Translations under genes and position numbers: made by a program
DNA from: UBA6921 sp964532385
Lineage (GTDB): Bacteria > Pseudomonadota > Gammaproteobacteria > SG8-11
Assembly (NCBI GenBank): GCA_964532385.1
Contig: CAZHHW010000047.1
Location: forward strand, 1 to 24,529
Reading direction: 5' to 3'
Length of the DNA: 24,529 nt
Part shown: positions 1-8,455 of the stretch, in pieces
Layout: every line of letters starts with the position of its first letter
How positions within the stretch are numbered: position 1 is the stretch's first letter
Notes under the pieces: model-generated
Told to the model about the DNA's origin: nothing
What the model saw: the letters and a program-made list of their open reading frames with translations, nothing else
Databases searched by the model: none

Positions 1-1
1 C

Positions 2-1693
2 ACCGCCGCCACTGCGCTGGGGGCGGGCTGGCTGGCGTTTACGCTCGCCGCCGGGGACATGGATTTGGCGAAGATGACATCGGGGGTTTACCGCACCGGA
101 GAACTTAATCCCTCTGACTATAGCTACAAGTTTCATCAGGATGGTAAGACGGCATCGATCGATCTGGTACAGGTTCACAACACGCCTGCGGTCCGCTCCC
201 TCGCCATTCTGACCAACGGTAAGCCCGATGCCATGGTCAATATGATCACCTCGGGCCCCCCGACACCTGACGAAAGCACCATGATTCTCGCGGGCGCTTT
301 GCCGCTGGCGCTGCATCCCGCCGCCCAACGCGCCGCCGTGATCGGTATGGGGTCAGGTATGAGCACACATACACTGCTCTCCTCACCGCAACTGAGCAGC
401 GTCGATACCATCGAAATCGAACCGGCCATCATCGAAGCGGCTAACGGCTTTCGTCCGCGCGTCGAACTGGCCTATAGCAGTCCGCAAAGCCACTTCCATA
501 TCGACGACGCGAAGAGCTTTTTTTCTACTTATAACCAGCACTACGACATCATCTTGTCGGAGCCCTCCAATCCCTGGGTGAGCGGCACGGCGGCATTGTT
601 TACCGAGGAATTTTACATTCTGGCCAAACGCCATCTTGCGCCGCAAGGCGTGCTGGTGCAGTGGTTGCAAACTTACGAAATCAGCGAAGAGCTGGTTGCC
701 TCGGTGATCAAGGCGCTGGCGCTTCAATTCGATCACTATGTGATTTACGCCGCCAACTTCAGCGACTTGATTATCGTGGCTCGCGCCGATGGGCCATTGC
801 CCATGCCCGCCGTGGAGATCATCGACCAGCGCGGATTACATACCGCAATGGCACGCGTCGGCATAAGTAATGCGCAGGATCTGGAATTACACCGCATCGG
901 CGACGAACGCTCGCTCGCGCCGCTGTTCGCGTCGTACGCCATCGGCGCGAATTCGGATTATTTTCCGGTGCTTGATCTGGGCGCCACCCGCACACGTTTT
1001 CTGCGTAAAAGCGCAAGCAATTTCGTCGCGTTCCGCAACGCAGCCGTCCCGGCTCTGGAAATGCTCAGCGCACCCGCGCCGAAAATCGCGAACAGCGCGG
1101 CCAGTGAGAGCGCTTACTTCAATCGCAGTCAGTACACGCGCACCGCGGTGCAACTGCTTGACTATTTCATCCACGGCGGCGATGCAAGCTTGCCCGGTGT
1201 AGCAGCCGACATGGCGAATAATGCGCGTTTTTTTCAAGGTGCCTTCATCGAGTGCCGCATTAATCCAGCCACCGATACCTGGCTGCATGATGCCTCGGCG
1301 GTCCTGAACCTGATGATTCCGCAACTGATGCGCGAGGAAATGTCAGCCGTCTGGCAGCGCGTGGGCGCATCACCCTGTTTTAGTAGCCTCAGCCCGCAAC
1401 ATCGTCGCTGGATCGCCCTGTGGACCGCGGTCACGCGCCGCGATACCACCGGCATGCTGCAACAGGCAACCACCATGCTGCCCGAGGCCTTGGCTACGGT
1501 CGGCCCTCTGCATGCTGAATACGTCTTGCTGTGCGCCTTACTGGGCGCCGTGGTGCAGAACGATCACGCCACGGCGCAACAGTTATGGACCCGTTACGCG
1601 CCCGACCTGTATCAGAGACTCAAACCGGCACTGGTCGCACGTCTGTTGGTCGCGCATGCTTATGCGGGGGAACCCATACCTTATTTACGTTAA
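2..1693 (+). CDS. Spermidine-synthase-like protein with membrane N-terminus (5' partial)
   Basis: The reading frame is open from the first bases of the window, so the true start lies upstream. The first 18 or so codons are hydrophobic (Gly/Ala/Leu/Trp) and look like the end of a membrane segment, as in fused MFS/spermidine-synthase proteins, where a stretch resembling SSGVYR follows the last helix; here it is TSGVYR. A Rossmann-type methyltransferase fold follows, with the nucleotide loop VIGMGSG near nt 341-361, an acidic strand end IEIEP, and the motif ILSEPSNPW near nt 551-577. In true spermidine synthases the matching motif carries a catalytic Asp (D-S/T-D-P type); here it is S-E-P-S-N-P, so polyamine synthesis is doubtful. 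The last 190 or so residues are helical with no domain I recognise. The fold family is fairly sure; the substrate is unknown. Confidence 0.75.
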   Translation, partial: TAATALGAGWLAFTLAAGDMDLAKMTSGVYRTGELNPSDYSYKFHQDGKTASIDLVQVHNTPAVRSLAILTNGKPDAMVNMITSGPPTPDESTMILAGALPLALHPAAQRAAVIGMGSGMSTHTLLSSPQLSSVDTIEIEPAIIEAANGFRPRVELAYSSPQSHFHIDDAKSFFSTYNQHYDIILSEPSNPWVSGTAALFTEEFYILAKRHLAPQGVLVQWLQTYEISEELVASVIKALALQFDHYVIYAANFSDLIIVARADGPLPMPAVEIIDQRGLHTAMARVGISNAQDLELHRIGDERSLAPLFASYAIGANSDYFPVLDLGATRTRFLRKSASNFVAFRNAAVPALEMLSAPAPKIANSAASESAYFNRSQYTRTAVQLLDYFIHGGDASLPGVAADMANNARFFQGAFIECRINPATDTWLHDASAVLNLMIPQLMREEMSAVWQRVGASPCFSSLSPQHRRWIALWTAVTRRDTTGMLQQATTMLPEALATVGPLHAEYVLLCALLGAVVQNDHATAQQLWTRYAPDLYQRLKPALVARLLVAHAYAGEPIPYLR

Positions 1694-1801
1694 CGCAAGC
1701 TCTAAAGTAATGCCCCTCGCTTGTCGTAACACAGTATGGTAATTCAGATTTCAGCGGCGCAATCCATCAGAAAGCGCGCTCGGAATTCTATTGAGATCGC
1801 A

Positions 1802-3418
1802 ATGCCCGATGTTACAACTCACGACACTCGCCTGACGCAGCAGAGTACGCTCGAAAAAATTCAGGCGCGTCTGGACAAGATCGGCGACCTGCCGGTGTTC
1901 AGCGCGAGCGTCAATCGCATTCGCATGATGAGTTCGAGCGAAGAAACCGAAGTCACGGAGCTCGCTACCGAAATAACCAAAGACGCCAGCCTCACCACCA
2001 AATTGTTGCGCGTTGCGAATTCCCCCTACTACGCACGCAGTAACAGCAAGGTGGGGATCGCGTCGCGCGCGGTGGTCATGCTGGGTTTCGACACGGTGCG
2101 CAGTATTACGCTGGCGATGAAAATCATCGACAGCTTTCAGTATCAGCATCCGCAGATCAACATGAATTCACTGCTGGTCAAATCGTATTTGTCGGCCGGA
2201 TTCGTGCGCGAGATTGCCTTTAAAACAAATGTCAAAGATCCGGAAGAAAGCTACACCTGCGGCCTGCTGCATAACATGGGCGAAATCATCGTGGCGGTCA
2301 CGCTGCCGGAAGAATATTTGAAAATGACCGCTCTGGTCGAGCAAGGACAGTCTTCCTGGGAGAAAGCGCAAATCAGCGTGCTGGGCGCCAGCATGAAACA
2401 GATCGCACAGGAACTGCTGCGTAAATGGGAATTCCCGAATCAGGTGACGCAAACCGTCACCGATTTTTCCAAATCCGCCAAGGGCCCGGTGCGAAATAGT
2501 CAAGACCTGAATTGCGCGCTCGCCAGTTTCAGCGCACAAGTCATGAACAGCTTGTACACGCCCAATACGAGTCCCGATGTCGACTACCAGAAATTGCTGC
2601 TGGATTTACAGGAAGTCTCGGGCTTACGCGGCGATGCGCTGACACAGTGCCTGAGCACGTCATTTAAAATGTCATGCGATCTGGCCGAGCAATACGGCCT
2701 GGATAAAAAAATGCTCAAACCCAAAATGGTGGGTAGCGGCGAAGATACACGCAACAAAACCGCCCGGAATCTCGCCTACATGGTGAGCGCCGCCAGCGGC
2801 GAAATACCGGTGGAGGCCGCCTCGCCGCAGACTAATCCCAACCTCGCCGCACCAAATGCGGCAACGCCGGGTGTCATCACCAAACCGGCTGAAGCCAGTG
2901 TGGTGCGTGGCGATTCGAGCGCGTTTCTTGATGTACTGCATGACATCACCATGATGATCACGCAGAAAACCGACATCAATGCCATCTTTGGAAAAATTCT
3001 GGAAGGTATTCACCGCGGCGTGGGGTTTGATCACGCCATGCTGTGCTTAATGACACCCGACCGCAGCCGCTATAAAGCGCGCTTTGCGGTGGGGGCCCAG
3101 GCCGAAACCCTAAAAAAATATTTTTCCGCCGATGTTAATGCCAAGACTGATCTGTTTTCGCGCGTCACGCTCAATGGCGAGGAGTTGCTGGTTAAAGACG
3201 CGCACGATGAGCGCTGGAGCAGCCTGTTGAAAAAAGATTTTGTCGCCGTCACCGGGGCTGCAACTTTCGTGGTTACCGCGCTCAAGCTCGGCGATAAAAG
3301 CATCGGTTTTTTTTACGCCGACACCTCGCTGAGCAAAGGCCAGATTACTCCGGAACTCTTTCGTGGTTTCGTGCAACTCGTCTCCCAGGCGCGTATTGCG
3401 TTGAGCGTGCGTAAGTAA
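1802..3418 (+). CDS. HDOD domain protein with C-terminal GAF-like domain
   Basis: About 538 residues. An HDOD domain covers roughly residues 20-225: a PVF start, an alternating helical region with KDASLTTKLLRVANS, then a histidine-poor HD-like core including GLLHNMGEI. HDOD proteins are non-catalytic relatives of HD-GYP phosphodiesterases and act in signalling, often in motility or c-di-GMP-linked control. A linker rich in Ala/Pro/Asn (about 330-375) leads to a C-terminal GAF-like domain (about 380-535) that includes GVGFDHAMLCL and a closing GFFYAD strand. No signal peptide or membrane segment is seen, so it is probably cytoplasmic. An ATG at 1736 is in frame but has no ribosome site; the ATG at 1802 has a GAG about eight bases upstream and begins just before the domain, so it is preferred. 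The ligand and partner are unknown. Confidence 0.8.
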   Translation: MPDVTTHDTRLTQQSTLEKIQARLDKIGDLPVFSASVNRIRMMSSSEETEVTELATEITKDASLTTKLLRVANSPYYARSNSKVGIASRAVVMLGFDTVRSITLAMKIIDSFQYQHPQINMNSLLVKSYLSAGFVREIAFKTNVKDPEESYTCGLLHNMGEIIVAVTLPEEYLKMTALVEQGQSSWEKAQISVLGASMKQIAQELLRKWEFPNQVTQTVTDFSKSAKGPVRNSQDLNCALASFSAQVMNSLYTPNTSPDVDYQKLLLDLQEVSGLRGDALTQCLSTSFKMSCDLAEQYGLDKKMLKPKMVGSGEDTRNKTARNLAYMVSAASGEIPVEAASPQTNPNLAAPNAATPGVITKPAEASVVRGDSSAFLDVLHDITMMITQKTDINAIFGKILEGIHRGVGFDHAMLCLMTPDRSRYKARFAVGAQAETLKKYFSADVNAKTDLFSRVTLNGEELLVKDAHDERWSSLLKKDFVAVTGAATFVVTALKLGDKSIGFFYADTSLSKGQITPELFRGFVQLVSQARIALSVRK

Positions 3419-3478
3419 TCGCACTTCCTGTATGCTGCGCTCGACGCAAAACCACGCTGCGTCCGCACAGGAGGAATC

Positions 3479-4390
3479 ATGAGCTCATCGGAAATCGACA
3501 CCCTTAATCGCCGTTTCGGCATTGCCGGCCACCTGCATTTTTCCGCGGGTCCAAATGCATTCGTGCTCGCCGAAATCAGTAATGTTCACGCGCGCGCCAG
3601 TTTGTGTTTGCAAGGCGCGCAGGTGCTCACCTTCCAGCCTATTAATCACGACCCGGTACTTTATTTGAGCAAGGCGGCGCGTTATGTCGACGGCAAATCC
3701 GTACGCGGCGGCATTCCGGTGTGCTGGCCTTGGTTCGGTCCGCATGCTACCGATACACAAAAACCCGCGCATGGCATTGCACGCAGTTCGCTGTGGCGCA
3801 TCGCCGAAACCCGCGCACTGGATGATGGTTCGACTCACGTCGTGCTGGAGCTTGTGCCTGTGCCGGAACACCGCGCATTGTGGCCGCACGAAACACGTCT
3901 GCAATTGCAGGTCACGGTGGGGGCCGCATTGAGCGTGGCGTTGGTCACGTTTAATGAATCCGCCCAACCCATTCAAATCAGCGAAGCGCTGCATACTTAT
4001 TTTCAGATCGGCGATATCGAAGCTGTGAGCGTGTCAGGTCTGGAAGGTTGCACTTATGTCGACAAGGTGAGTGGCGGCGGCCCGGCAATTCAGCAGCAAG
4101 CGATCACCTTCCATGACGAAACTGACCGCGTGTATTTACATACAACGGCGGACTGCGTGATTCATGACCCCGGCATGCGGCGACGCATTCGCGTCGCGAA
4201 AACCGGCAGCCGCTCCACCGTGGTGTGGAATCCGTGGAGCGAGAAAGCATTGAAACTCGGTGACATGGGGAACGACGGCTTTCGCTCCATGTTATGTGTC
4301 GAAACCGCCAACGCGCTGGATGACAGCGTCGATGTGGCCGCGGGGAAGGAACATCACCTGACCACCATCATCAGCGTCGAACGGATGTAA
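3479..4390 (+). CDS. D-hexose-6-phosphate mutarotase (aldose 1-epimerase family)
   Basis: 303 residues, the normal length for the YeaD-like branch of the galactose mutarotase superfamily, which interconverts alpha and beta anomers of glucose-6-phosphate and similar sugars in the cytoplasm. Visible motifs are GKSVRGGIPVCWPWFG (residues 72-87), the conserved AHGIAR (97-102), the putative catalytic His172 in EALHTYF and the putative catalytic Glu275 in CVETAN. A textbook ribosome site AGGAGG at 3469-3474 sits five bases before the ATG and fixes the start. It stands alone, 60 bases downstream of the HDOD gene, and converges with uppP with only 11 bases between the stop codons. Sugar specificity cannot be read from sequence. 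Confidence 0.9.
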   Translation: MSSSEIDTLNRRFGIAGHLHFSAGPNAFVLAEISNVHARASLCLQGAQVLTFQPINHDPVLYLSKAARYVDGKSVRGGIPVCWPWFGPHATDTQKPAHGIARSSLWRIAETRALDDGSTHVVLELVPVPEHRALWPHETRLQLQVTVGAALSVALVTFNESAQPIQISEALHTYFQIGDIEAVSVSGLEGCTYVDKVSGGGPAIQQQAITFHDETDRVYLHTTADCVIHDPGMRRRIRVAKTGSRSTVVWNPWSEKALKLGDMGNDGFRSMLCVETANALDDSVDVAAGKEHHLTTIISVERM

Positions 4391-4401
4391 TGCGCTTTTG
4401 A

Positions 4402-5199
4402 TTACGCGCCTACGGGAAGAAACAACAACAGCAACACACCCAGGACGATGCGATAAATAGCAAACAGCGTGAAGCGGTGCGATTGAATATATCGCAGCAG
4501 CCATTTCACCACGACAAATGCCGTGATCGTCGACGCCACGAACGCAATGCCCAGATCGCCCCAGTTTTCCTGGCTGGTATTGCCGTGCTTGAGCACGTCG
4601 AACAACAATTTGCCGCTCGCCGCGAACATGGTTGGAATACCCACCAAGAAGGCAAATTCGGTGGCTGCCGCACGATTGCTGGTGCCGGTCAACATCGCCG
4701 CAAAAATGGTGGCGCCGGAACGCGAGGTGCCCGGGAAAATCGCCGCGACCACCTGCGCGACTCCAACGATAGCCGCAACCGGCCACGTGATTTTGGCCTG
4801 ATCCGGCTTCTTCGCGGCAAGCCACTCCGCAACCATGATCCAGATGCCGCCAATAATCAGCGCCCATGCCACCGGCGTTATTTCATCGGGGAGTTTAAAT
4901 CCCAGCTTGGTCACCGTCAGACCTAGGATGCCGGTGATCAAAAATGCAAGCATCAGCTTGAGCGCGTAATCACGATTTTCCGGTTGCTTGAAATTAATGA
5001 TCAGTCCCCACAACCGTTGCCAATAAATCACCGTAACCGCAAGAATGGCACCCGCTTGGATGACCACGTTAAATACGTCGGAGCGTTGACCCAGCCCCAG
5101 CTTCTCCGCAATTAATAAGTGCCCGGTACTGGAAATAGGCAAAAACTCGGTAATGCCTTCGATAATGCCTAATAAAATCACTTCAAACAGGTCATTCAT
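4402..5199 (-). CDS. uppP: Undecaprenyl-diphosphatase
   Basis: 265 residues, the typical length of the BacA/UppP family. The enzyme removes a phosphate from undecaprenyl diphosphate at the membrane, recycling the lipid carrier for peptidoglycan and other cell-wall polymers; overexpression gives bacitracin resistance in E. coli. The two family signatures are present: EGITEFLPISSTGHLL near the N-terminus (Glu14, Glu18 and His27) and PGTSRSG around Arg160, which together form the active site. The rest is strongly hydrophobic with several predicted membrane helices. The ATG start at 5199 places the first signature at the usual distance. The gene is divergent from the lipoprotein gene across about 235 bases and convergent with the mutarotase. 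Confidence 0.96.
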   Translation of the reverse strand: MNDLFEVILLGIIEGITEFLPISSTGHLLIAEKLGLGQRSDVFNVVIQAGAILAVTVIYWQRLWGLIINFKQPENRDYALKLMLAFLITGILGLTVTKLGFKLPDEITPVAWALIIGGIWIMVAEWLAAKKPDQAKITWPVAAIVGVAQVVAAIFPGTSRSGATIFAAMLTGTSNRAAATEFAFLVGIPTMFAASGKLLFDVLKHGNTSQENWGDLGIAFVASTITAFVVVKWLLRYIQSHRFTLFAIYRIVLGVLLLLFLPVGA

Positions 5200-5434
5200 G
5201 AATGGAATCCGTTACTTGGGAAAGACAAATAGAGTTGATGCATGCTTACGCCCGGCAGGCCGGCTGATTCTACACAAACTCGCATCCGGCTGCCGCACTG
5301 AACAGAGACTTCTTATCCGTACATCACCTCTAGGCAGGTCTACAAAAAAGTGTGACGCCGGTTCCACTTTGCTGGGGTCCTCTGCTACCATTTCAGCCTG
5401 ATAACGAAGTCCGAGCTGCCAGCGGGGGTGTTAC

Positions 5435-6154
5435 ATGTTCAAGTCGATGATTATCTTAGGTGCAGGAACAGTGTTTTTGTTAACCGGTTGCGCGGGTCTT
5501 TCACTGCCGAAACGCACCGATGGGGTGTCATCCAGCACTGGAACCGTGCGCACACCACGCAGCACTAAACACGCAAGCACCACACCTCCCAATGTCCTGG
5601 GTACTTCTCCCAGCAGCAAAGACAAGAATGAATCCCGCAGCAGTGGACCTGCGAAAACTGCATCAGCAGCGGCGCCGGGCGGTGATGAAACTGAAATCCG
5701 CGATGTAGTGGCTCTGGTGGGGGGTAGCGGCGCCTCGTCTCGCAGCTTTGCGAACGAAGATGTCGTATCGGTGAATAATGCAAAAGTGGCGCGGCAGCCC
5801 GTTATCGATCTGGATCAGTTGAACACAGCACCACTTGCAAAACGTCCGGCTCCACTCATCCCTGACCGCCCGCGTTTATACGCGTTCGGTCCAACCAAAC
5901 CGGGCAGCACCCTGGCGGATATTGCGAATCATTTATTACCTTCCACACGGATAACCGTTGCACAAATGATGTGGGCACTGTATCGAAAGAACCCCGAGGC
6001 GTTTGTTAACAACAACATCAACAATCTGAAACCCCGTTCGCTGTTGAATGTTCCGGAGCTGGACGAATTGATGGCTATTTCTCGTACGGATGCCGAGACG
6101 CAGATTGCCCGCTTGGGCGGGTCGGTAAAAGGCAAACTCAACGTCGCCTACTGA
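5435..6154 (+). CDS. Lipoprotein with C-terminal FimV/LysM-like domain
   Basis: 239 residues. The N-terminus is a lipoprotein signal peptide (charged start, hydrophobic run, lipobox LTGC with Cys19), so the product is probably lipid-anchored; Ala at +2 favours the outer membrane. Residues 20-140 are low in order: rich in Ser, Thr, Ala and Pro, with no recognised domain. Residues 148-226 resemble the peptidoglycan-binding N-terminal domain of FimV/HubP: FGPTKPGSTLADIA, then ITVAQMMWAL, NPEAF, NNINNL and a closing LLNVP strand. FimV proteins organise the pole and type IV pili, but the large acidic cytoplasmic part of FimV is absent. The gene is monocistronic, divergent from uppP and convergent with fabB. 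The domain call is good; the role is unknown. Confidence 0.75.
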   Translation: MFKSMIILGAGTVFLLTGCAGLSLPKRTDGVSSSTGTVRTPRSTKHASTTPPNVLGTSPSSKDKNESRSSGPAKTASAAAPGGDETEIRDVVALVGGSGASSRSFANEDVVSVNNAKVARQPVIDLDQLNTAPLAKRPAPLIPDRPRLYAFGPTKPGSTLADIANHLLPSTRITVAQMMWALYRKNPEAFVNNNINNLKPRSLLNVPELDELMAISRTDAETQIARLGGSVKGKLNVAY

Positions 6155-6169
6155 TCTACTGACCTGATC

Positions 6170-6186
6170 GCGTGCAGAGTGCACGC
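6170..6186. other. Small hairpin between convergent genes
   Basis: Seven-base perfect arms GCGTGCA and TGCACGC around a GAG loop lie between the stop codons of the lipoprotein gene and fabB. There is no clear T-run on either strand, so this may be a weak bidirectional transcription or mRNA end rather than a classical intrinsic terminator. Confidence 0.35.
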
Positions 6187-7398
6187 TTAGTAACGCTGGA
6201 ATGTTAATGCGGAGTTCGTTCCGCCAAAGCCAAAACTATTACTCAACACGGTATTCAATTGCACACCCGTACGTAACTCGCGCACTACAGGCACCCCTTC
6301 CGCACCGGGATCGAGTTGTTCAATATTCGCCGATGCAGCAATAAATCCGCCTTGCATCATTAACAACGAATAAATTGCCTCATGCACGCCCGCCGCTCCC
6401 AGCGCATGTCCCGACAGGGATTTGGTAGAGCTGATCGGTGGCATCGTGGTACCGAAAACTTCACGTACCGCATCCAGCTCGCGCAAATCACCCACCGGCG
6501 TACTGGTGCCGTGAGCGTTAATGTAATCCACCGGGCCGCGCACGTTTTCCAATGCTTGCTGCATGCAGCGTATGGCACCTTCACCCGAGGGCTGCACCAT
6601 GTCGAAACCATCCGAGGTTGCCCCATAGCCAACCAATTCCGCGATAATCCTGGCACCACGCGCCTTGGCATGTTCGAGTTCCTCAAGCACCAGGACACCG
6701 CCGCCGCCTGAAATAACAAAGCCGTCGCGATTCGCATCGTAGGCGCGCGAAGCCGTCTGAGGAGCGTGGTTATACTTCGACGATAACGCGCCCATGGCGT
6801 CGAACATCAGCGTCATGGTCCAATGCACTTCTTCGCCGCCACCGGCGAACACCACATCTTGCTTACCCATTTGAATCAGCTCATAGCCATTGCCGATGCA
6901 ATGCGCGCTGGTCGCGCAAGCCGAGCTGATGGAATAGCTGACACCCTTGATTTTGAACGCCGTGGCCAAGCACGCGGCATTCGTGCTCGACATGGTGCGC
7001 GTCACCATATAGGGCCCAACCCGGCGCAAACCTTTCGCGCGCAACAGATCGACCGCTTCGGTAACATTTGCGTGCGACGCGCCACCGGAACCCATGATTA
7101 AACCGGTGCGTGGATGCGAAATGTCTTTTTCTTCCAAACCGGCGTCCGTGAGAGCTTCCTGCATCGCGATGTAATTATAGGCGGCGCTATCACCCATGAA
7201 GCGGCGTATTTTGCGGTCGATCAACTCGTCGGGATTGACGTTGATCGCACCGCACACATGACTGCGAAAACCAAGATCCGCATATTCCTGGTTAAACACA
7301 ATGCCGGAGCGCCCCGCGCGCAGTGACTGCGTCACTTCGCGCTGATTCACGCCAATGCTGGATACAATGCCAATACCGGTGACTACAACGCGTTTCAA
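6187..7398 (-). CDS. fabB: Beta-ketoacyl-ACP synthase I
   Basis: 403 residues, close to the 406 of E. coli FabB. It condenses malonyl-ACP with acyl-ACP in type II fatty acid synthesis and is the elongation enzyme needed for unsaturated chains. The thiolase-fold catalytic triad is visible: Cys161 in SSACATSAHC, His296 in NAHGTSTPVGD and His331 in SLSGHALGAAG. The glycine-rich C-terminal SFGFGGTN is intact. It overlaps fabA by four bases (ATGA), the usual fabA-fabB operon. FabB rather than FabF is chosen because of this pairing and the MKRVVVTGIG start. FabR/FadR control is known in E. coli, but I did not find a convincing operator here. Confidence 0.96.
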   Translation of the reverse strand: MKRVVVTGIGIVSSIGVNQREVTQSLRAGRSGIVFNQEYADLGFRSHVCGAINVNPDELIDRKIRRFMGDSAAYNYIAMQEALTDAGLEEKDISHPRTGLIMGSGGASHANVTEAVDLLRAKGLRRVGPYMVTRTMSSTNAACLATAFKIKGVSYSISSACATSAHCIGNGYELIQMGKQDVVFAGGGEEVHWTMTLMFDAMGALSSKYNHAPQTASRAYDANRDGFVISGGGGVLVLEELEHAKARGARIIAELVGYGATSDGFDMVQPSGEGAIRCMQQALENVRGPVDYINAHGTSTPVGDLRELDAVREVFGTTMPPISSTKSLSGHALGAAGVHEAIYSLLMMQGGFIAASANIEQLDPGAEGVPVVRELRTGVQLNTVLSNSFGFGGTNSALTFQRY

Positions 7399-7925
7399 GC
7401 ACCGTTTCCTTTCAGATTATCGGTTGTTACAAATAGGCCTACACGTAAATCCTTGGCATTATAAATTTCCGTACCATCCACCAACATCACCGCGTCGGCG
7501 ATGCCCATATAAAGCCGGCGCATTATTACACGTTTGATTTCGATCCGGTAAGTCACCAACTGATTGGCCGGTGTGACCTGCCCGGAAAATTTTACATCAC
7601 CCGCACCCAAGGCGCGGCCATGTCCCGGGCCACCTAGCCAACCCAAATGAAAACCAACCAATTGCCACATCGCATCCAGTCCCAGGCAACCTGGCATGAC
7701 CGGATCGCCCTGGAAATGACAGGCGAAAAACCACAACTGCGGATGAATATCGAGTTCCGCAATGATTTGGCCCTTGCCATACGCGCCGCCTTCTTCTGAA
7801 ATATTTACGATCCGGTCAAACATCAACATGGGTGGCAACGGTAATTGCGCATTGCCCGGGCCAAACATCTCGGCCCGCCCGCATTGCAGAAGCTCCTCAT
7901 TATTAAAACTGTTTTTGCGTTGCAT
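7395..7925 (-). CDS. fabA: 3-hydroxydecanoyl-ACP dehydratase/isomerase
   Basis: 176 residues, matching the FabA family. The enzyme dehydrates 3-hydroxydecanoyl-ACP and isomerises trans-2 to cis-3-decenoyl-ACP, the branch point to unsaturated fatty acids. The hot-dog fold active site is conserved: His70 in WFFACHF and Asp84 in MPGCLGLDAMWQLVGF, at the same numbers as E. coli. It is followed by fabB with a four-base overlap. The ATG at 7925 has only a poor ribosome site, but the N-terminus aligns with the family (NEELLQCGR), so the start is kept. A possible sigma-70 promoter lies 47-75 bases upstream. Confidence 0.97.
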   Translation of the reverse strand: MQRKNSFNNEELLQCGRAEMFGPGNAQLPLPPMLMFDRIVNISEEGGAYGKGQIIAELDIHPQLWFFACHFQGDPVMPGCLGLDAMWQLVGFHLGWLGGPGHGRALGAGDVKFSGQVTPANQLVTYRIEIKRVIMRRLYMGIADAVMLVDGTEIYNAKDLRVGLFVTTDNLKGNGA

Positions 7926-7971
7926 CAGGTGGGATTCATATCAATTGCGCACGATAAGGCGGAAGTTTCGG

Positions 7972-8000
7972 ATTCTATCTGTTCGAATCCCATTAACCAA
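7972..8000 (-). promoter_or_regulatory. Possible sigma-70 promoter for fabAB
   Basis: On the minus strand TTGGTT and TAGAAT are separated by 17 bases, about 47 bases before the fabA start. The -35 element matches only three of six consensus bases and overlaps the stop region of the TPR gene, so read-through from the upstream genes remains possible. Confidence 0.45.
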
Positions 8001-8442
8001 GCTGCAGGAATGTTTCCGCCAGCAATGCGCGTGCACGGGGGGTCGAGGGATGGTTAGGATAACGCTCCACCAGTTCTTTCCATAACGCACACGCCTGCCC
8101 GAGGTTGCGTTTAGCGTCACGCAGTAATAACCCCAGATTTATATACGCATTGCCGAAACCAGCATAATCTTTAAGCACCTGGCGGTACGCCCGTTCGGCG
8201 AATCCGACATCGCCGTTGCGCCAATACATCGTACCCATGTCGGTCCACACGTCCGGCTGATTCGGATCGATACGCAACGCATAGGAATAATAAACAATCG
8301 CCAGCGCGGCTTCGCCTTGGTCATAATAAATATTACCCAAGCTTGTGGCCGCGGCGATGTCATCCGGATTGTGGTTAAGCACGGTCTTCAAACGTTCGAT
8401 ATCGTTGTTCGCATTGGTGGTGCCTGTTGTGTTTGCATTCAT
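7993..8442 (-). CDS. Small TPR-repeat protein
   Basis: 149 residues from the ATG at 8442, which has GGGAG about nine bases upstream; an in-frame start further up at 8502 would overlap the hydrolase gene and lacks support. Three or so tetratricopeptide repeats are visible: DDIAAATSLGNIYYDQGEAA, then a repeat with WTDMGTMYWRNGD, then AYINLGLLLRDAK. The N-terminus is rich in Asn and Thr and there is no signal peptide or membrane segment, so it is probably a cytoplasmic protein-protein scaffold. It starts 13 bases after the hydrolase gene, suggesting one transcript, and ends 67 bases before fabA. The partner is unknown. Confidence 0.8.
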   Translation of the reverse strand: MNANTTGTTNANNDIERLKTVLNHNPDDIAAATSLGNIYYDQGEAALAIVYYSYALRIDPNQPDVWTDMGTMYWRNGDVGFAERAYRQVLKDYAGFGNAYINLGLLLRDAKRNLGQACALWKELVERYPNHPSTPRARALLAETFLQLG

Positions 8443-8455
8443 TACGGAACTCCCA

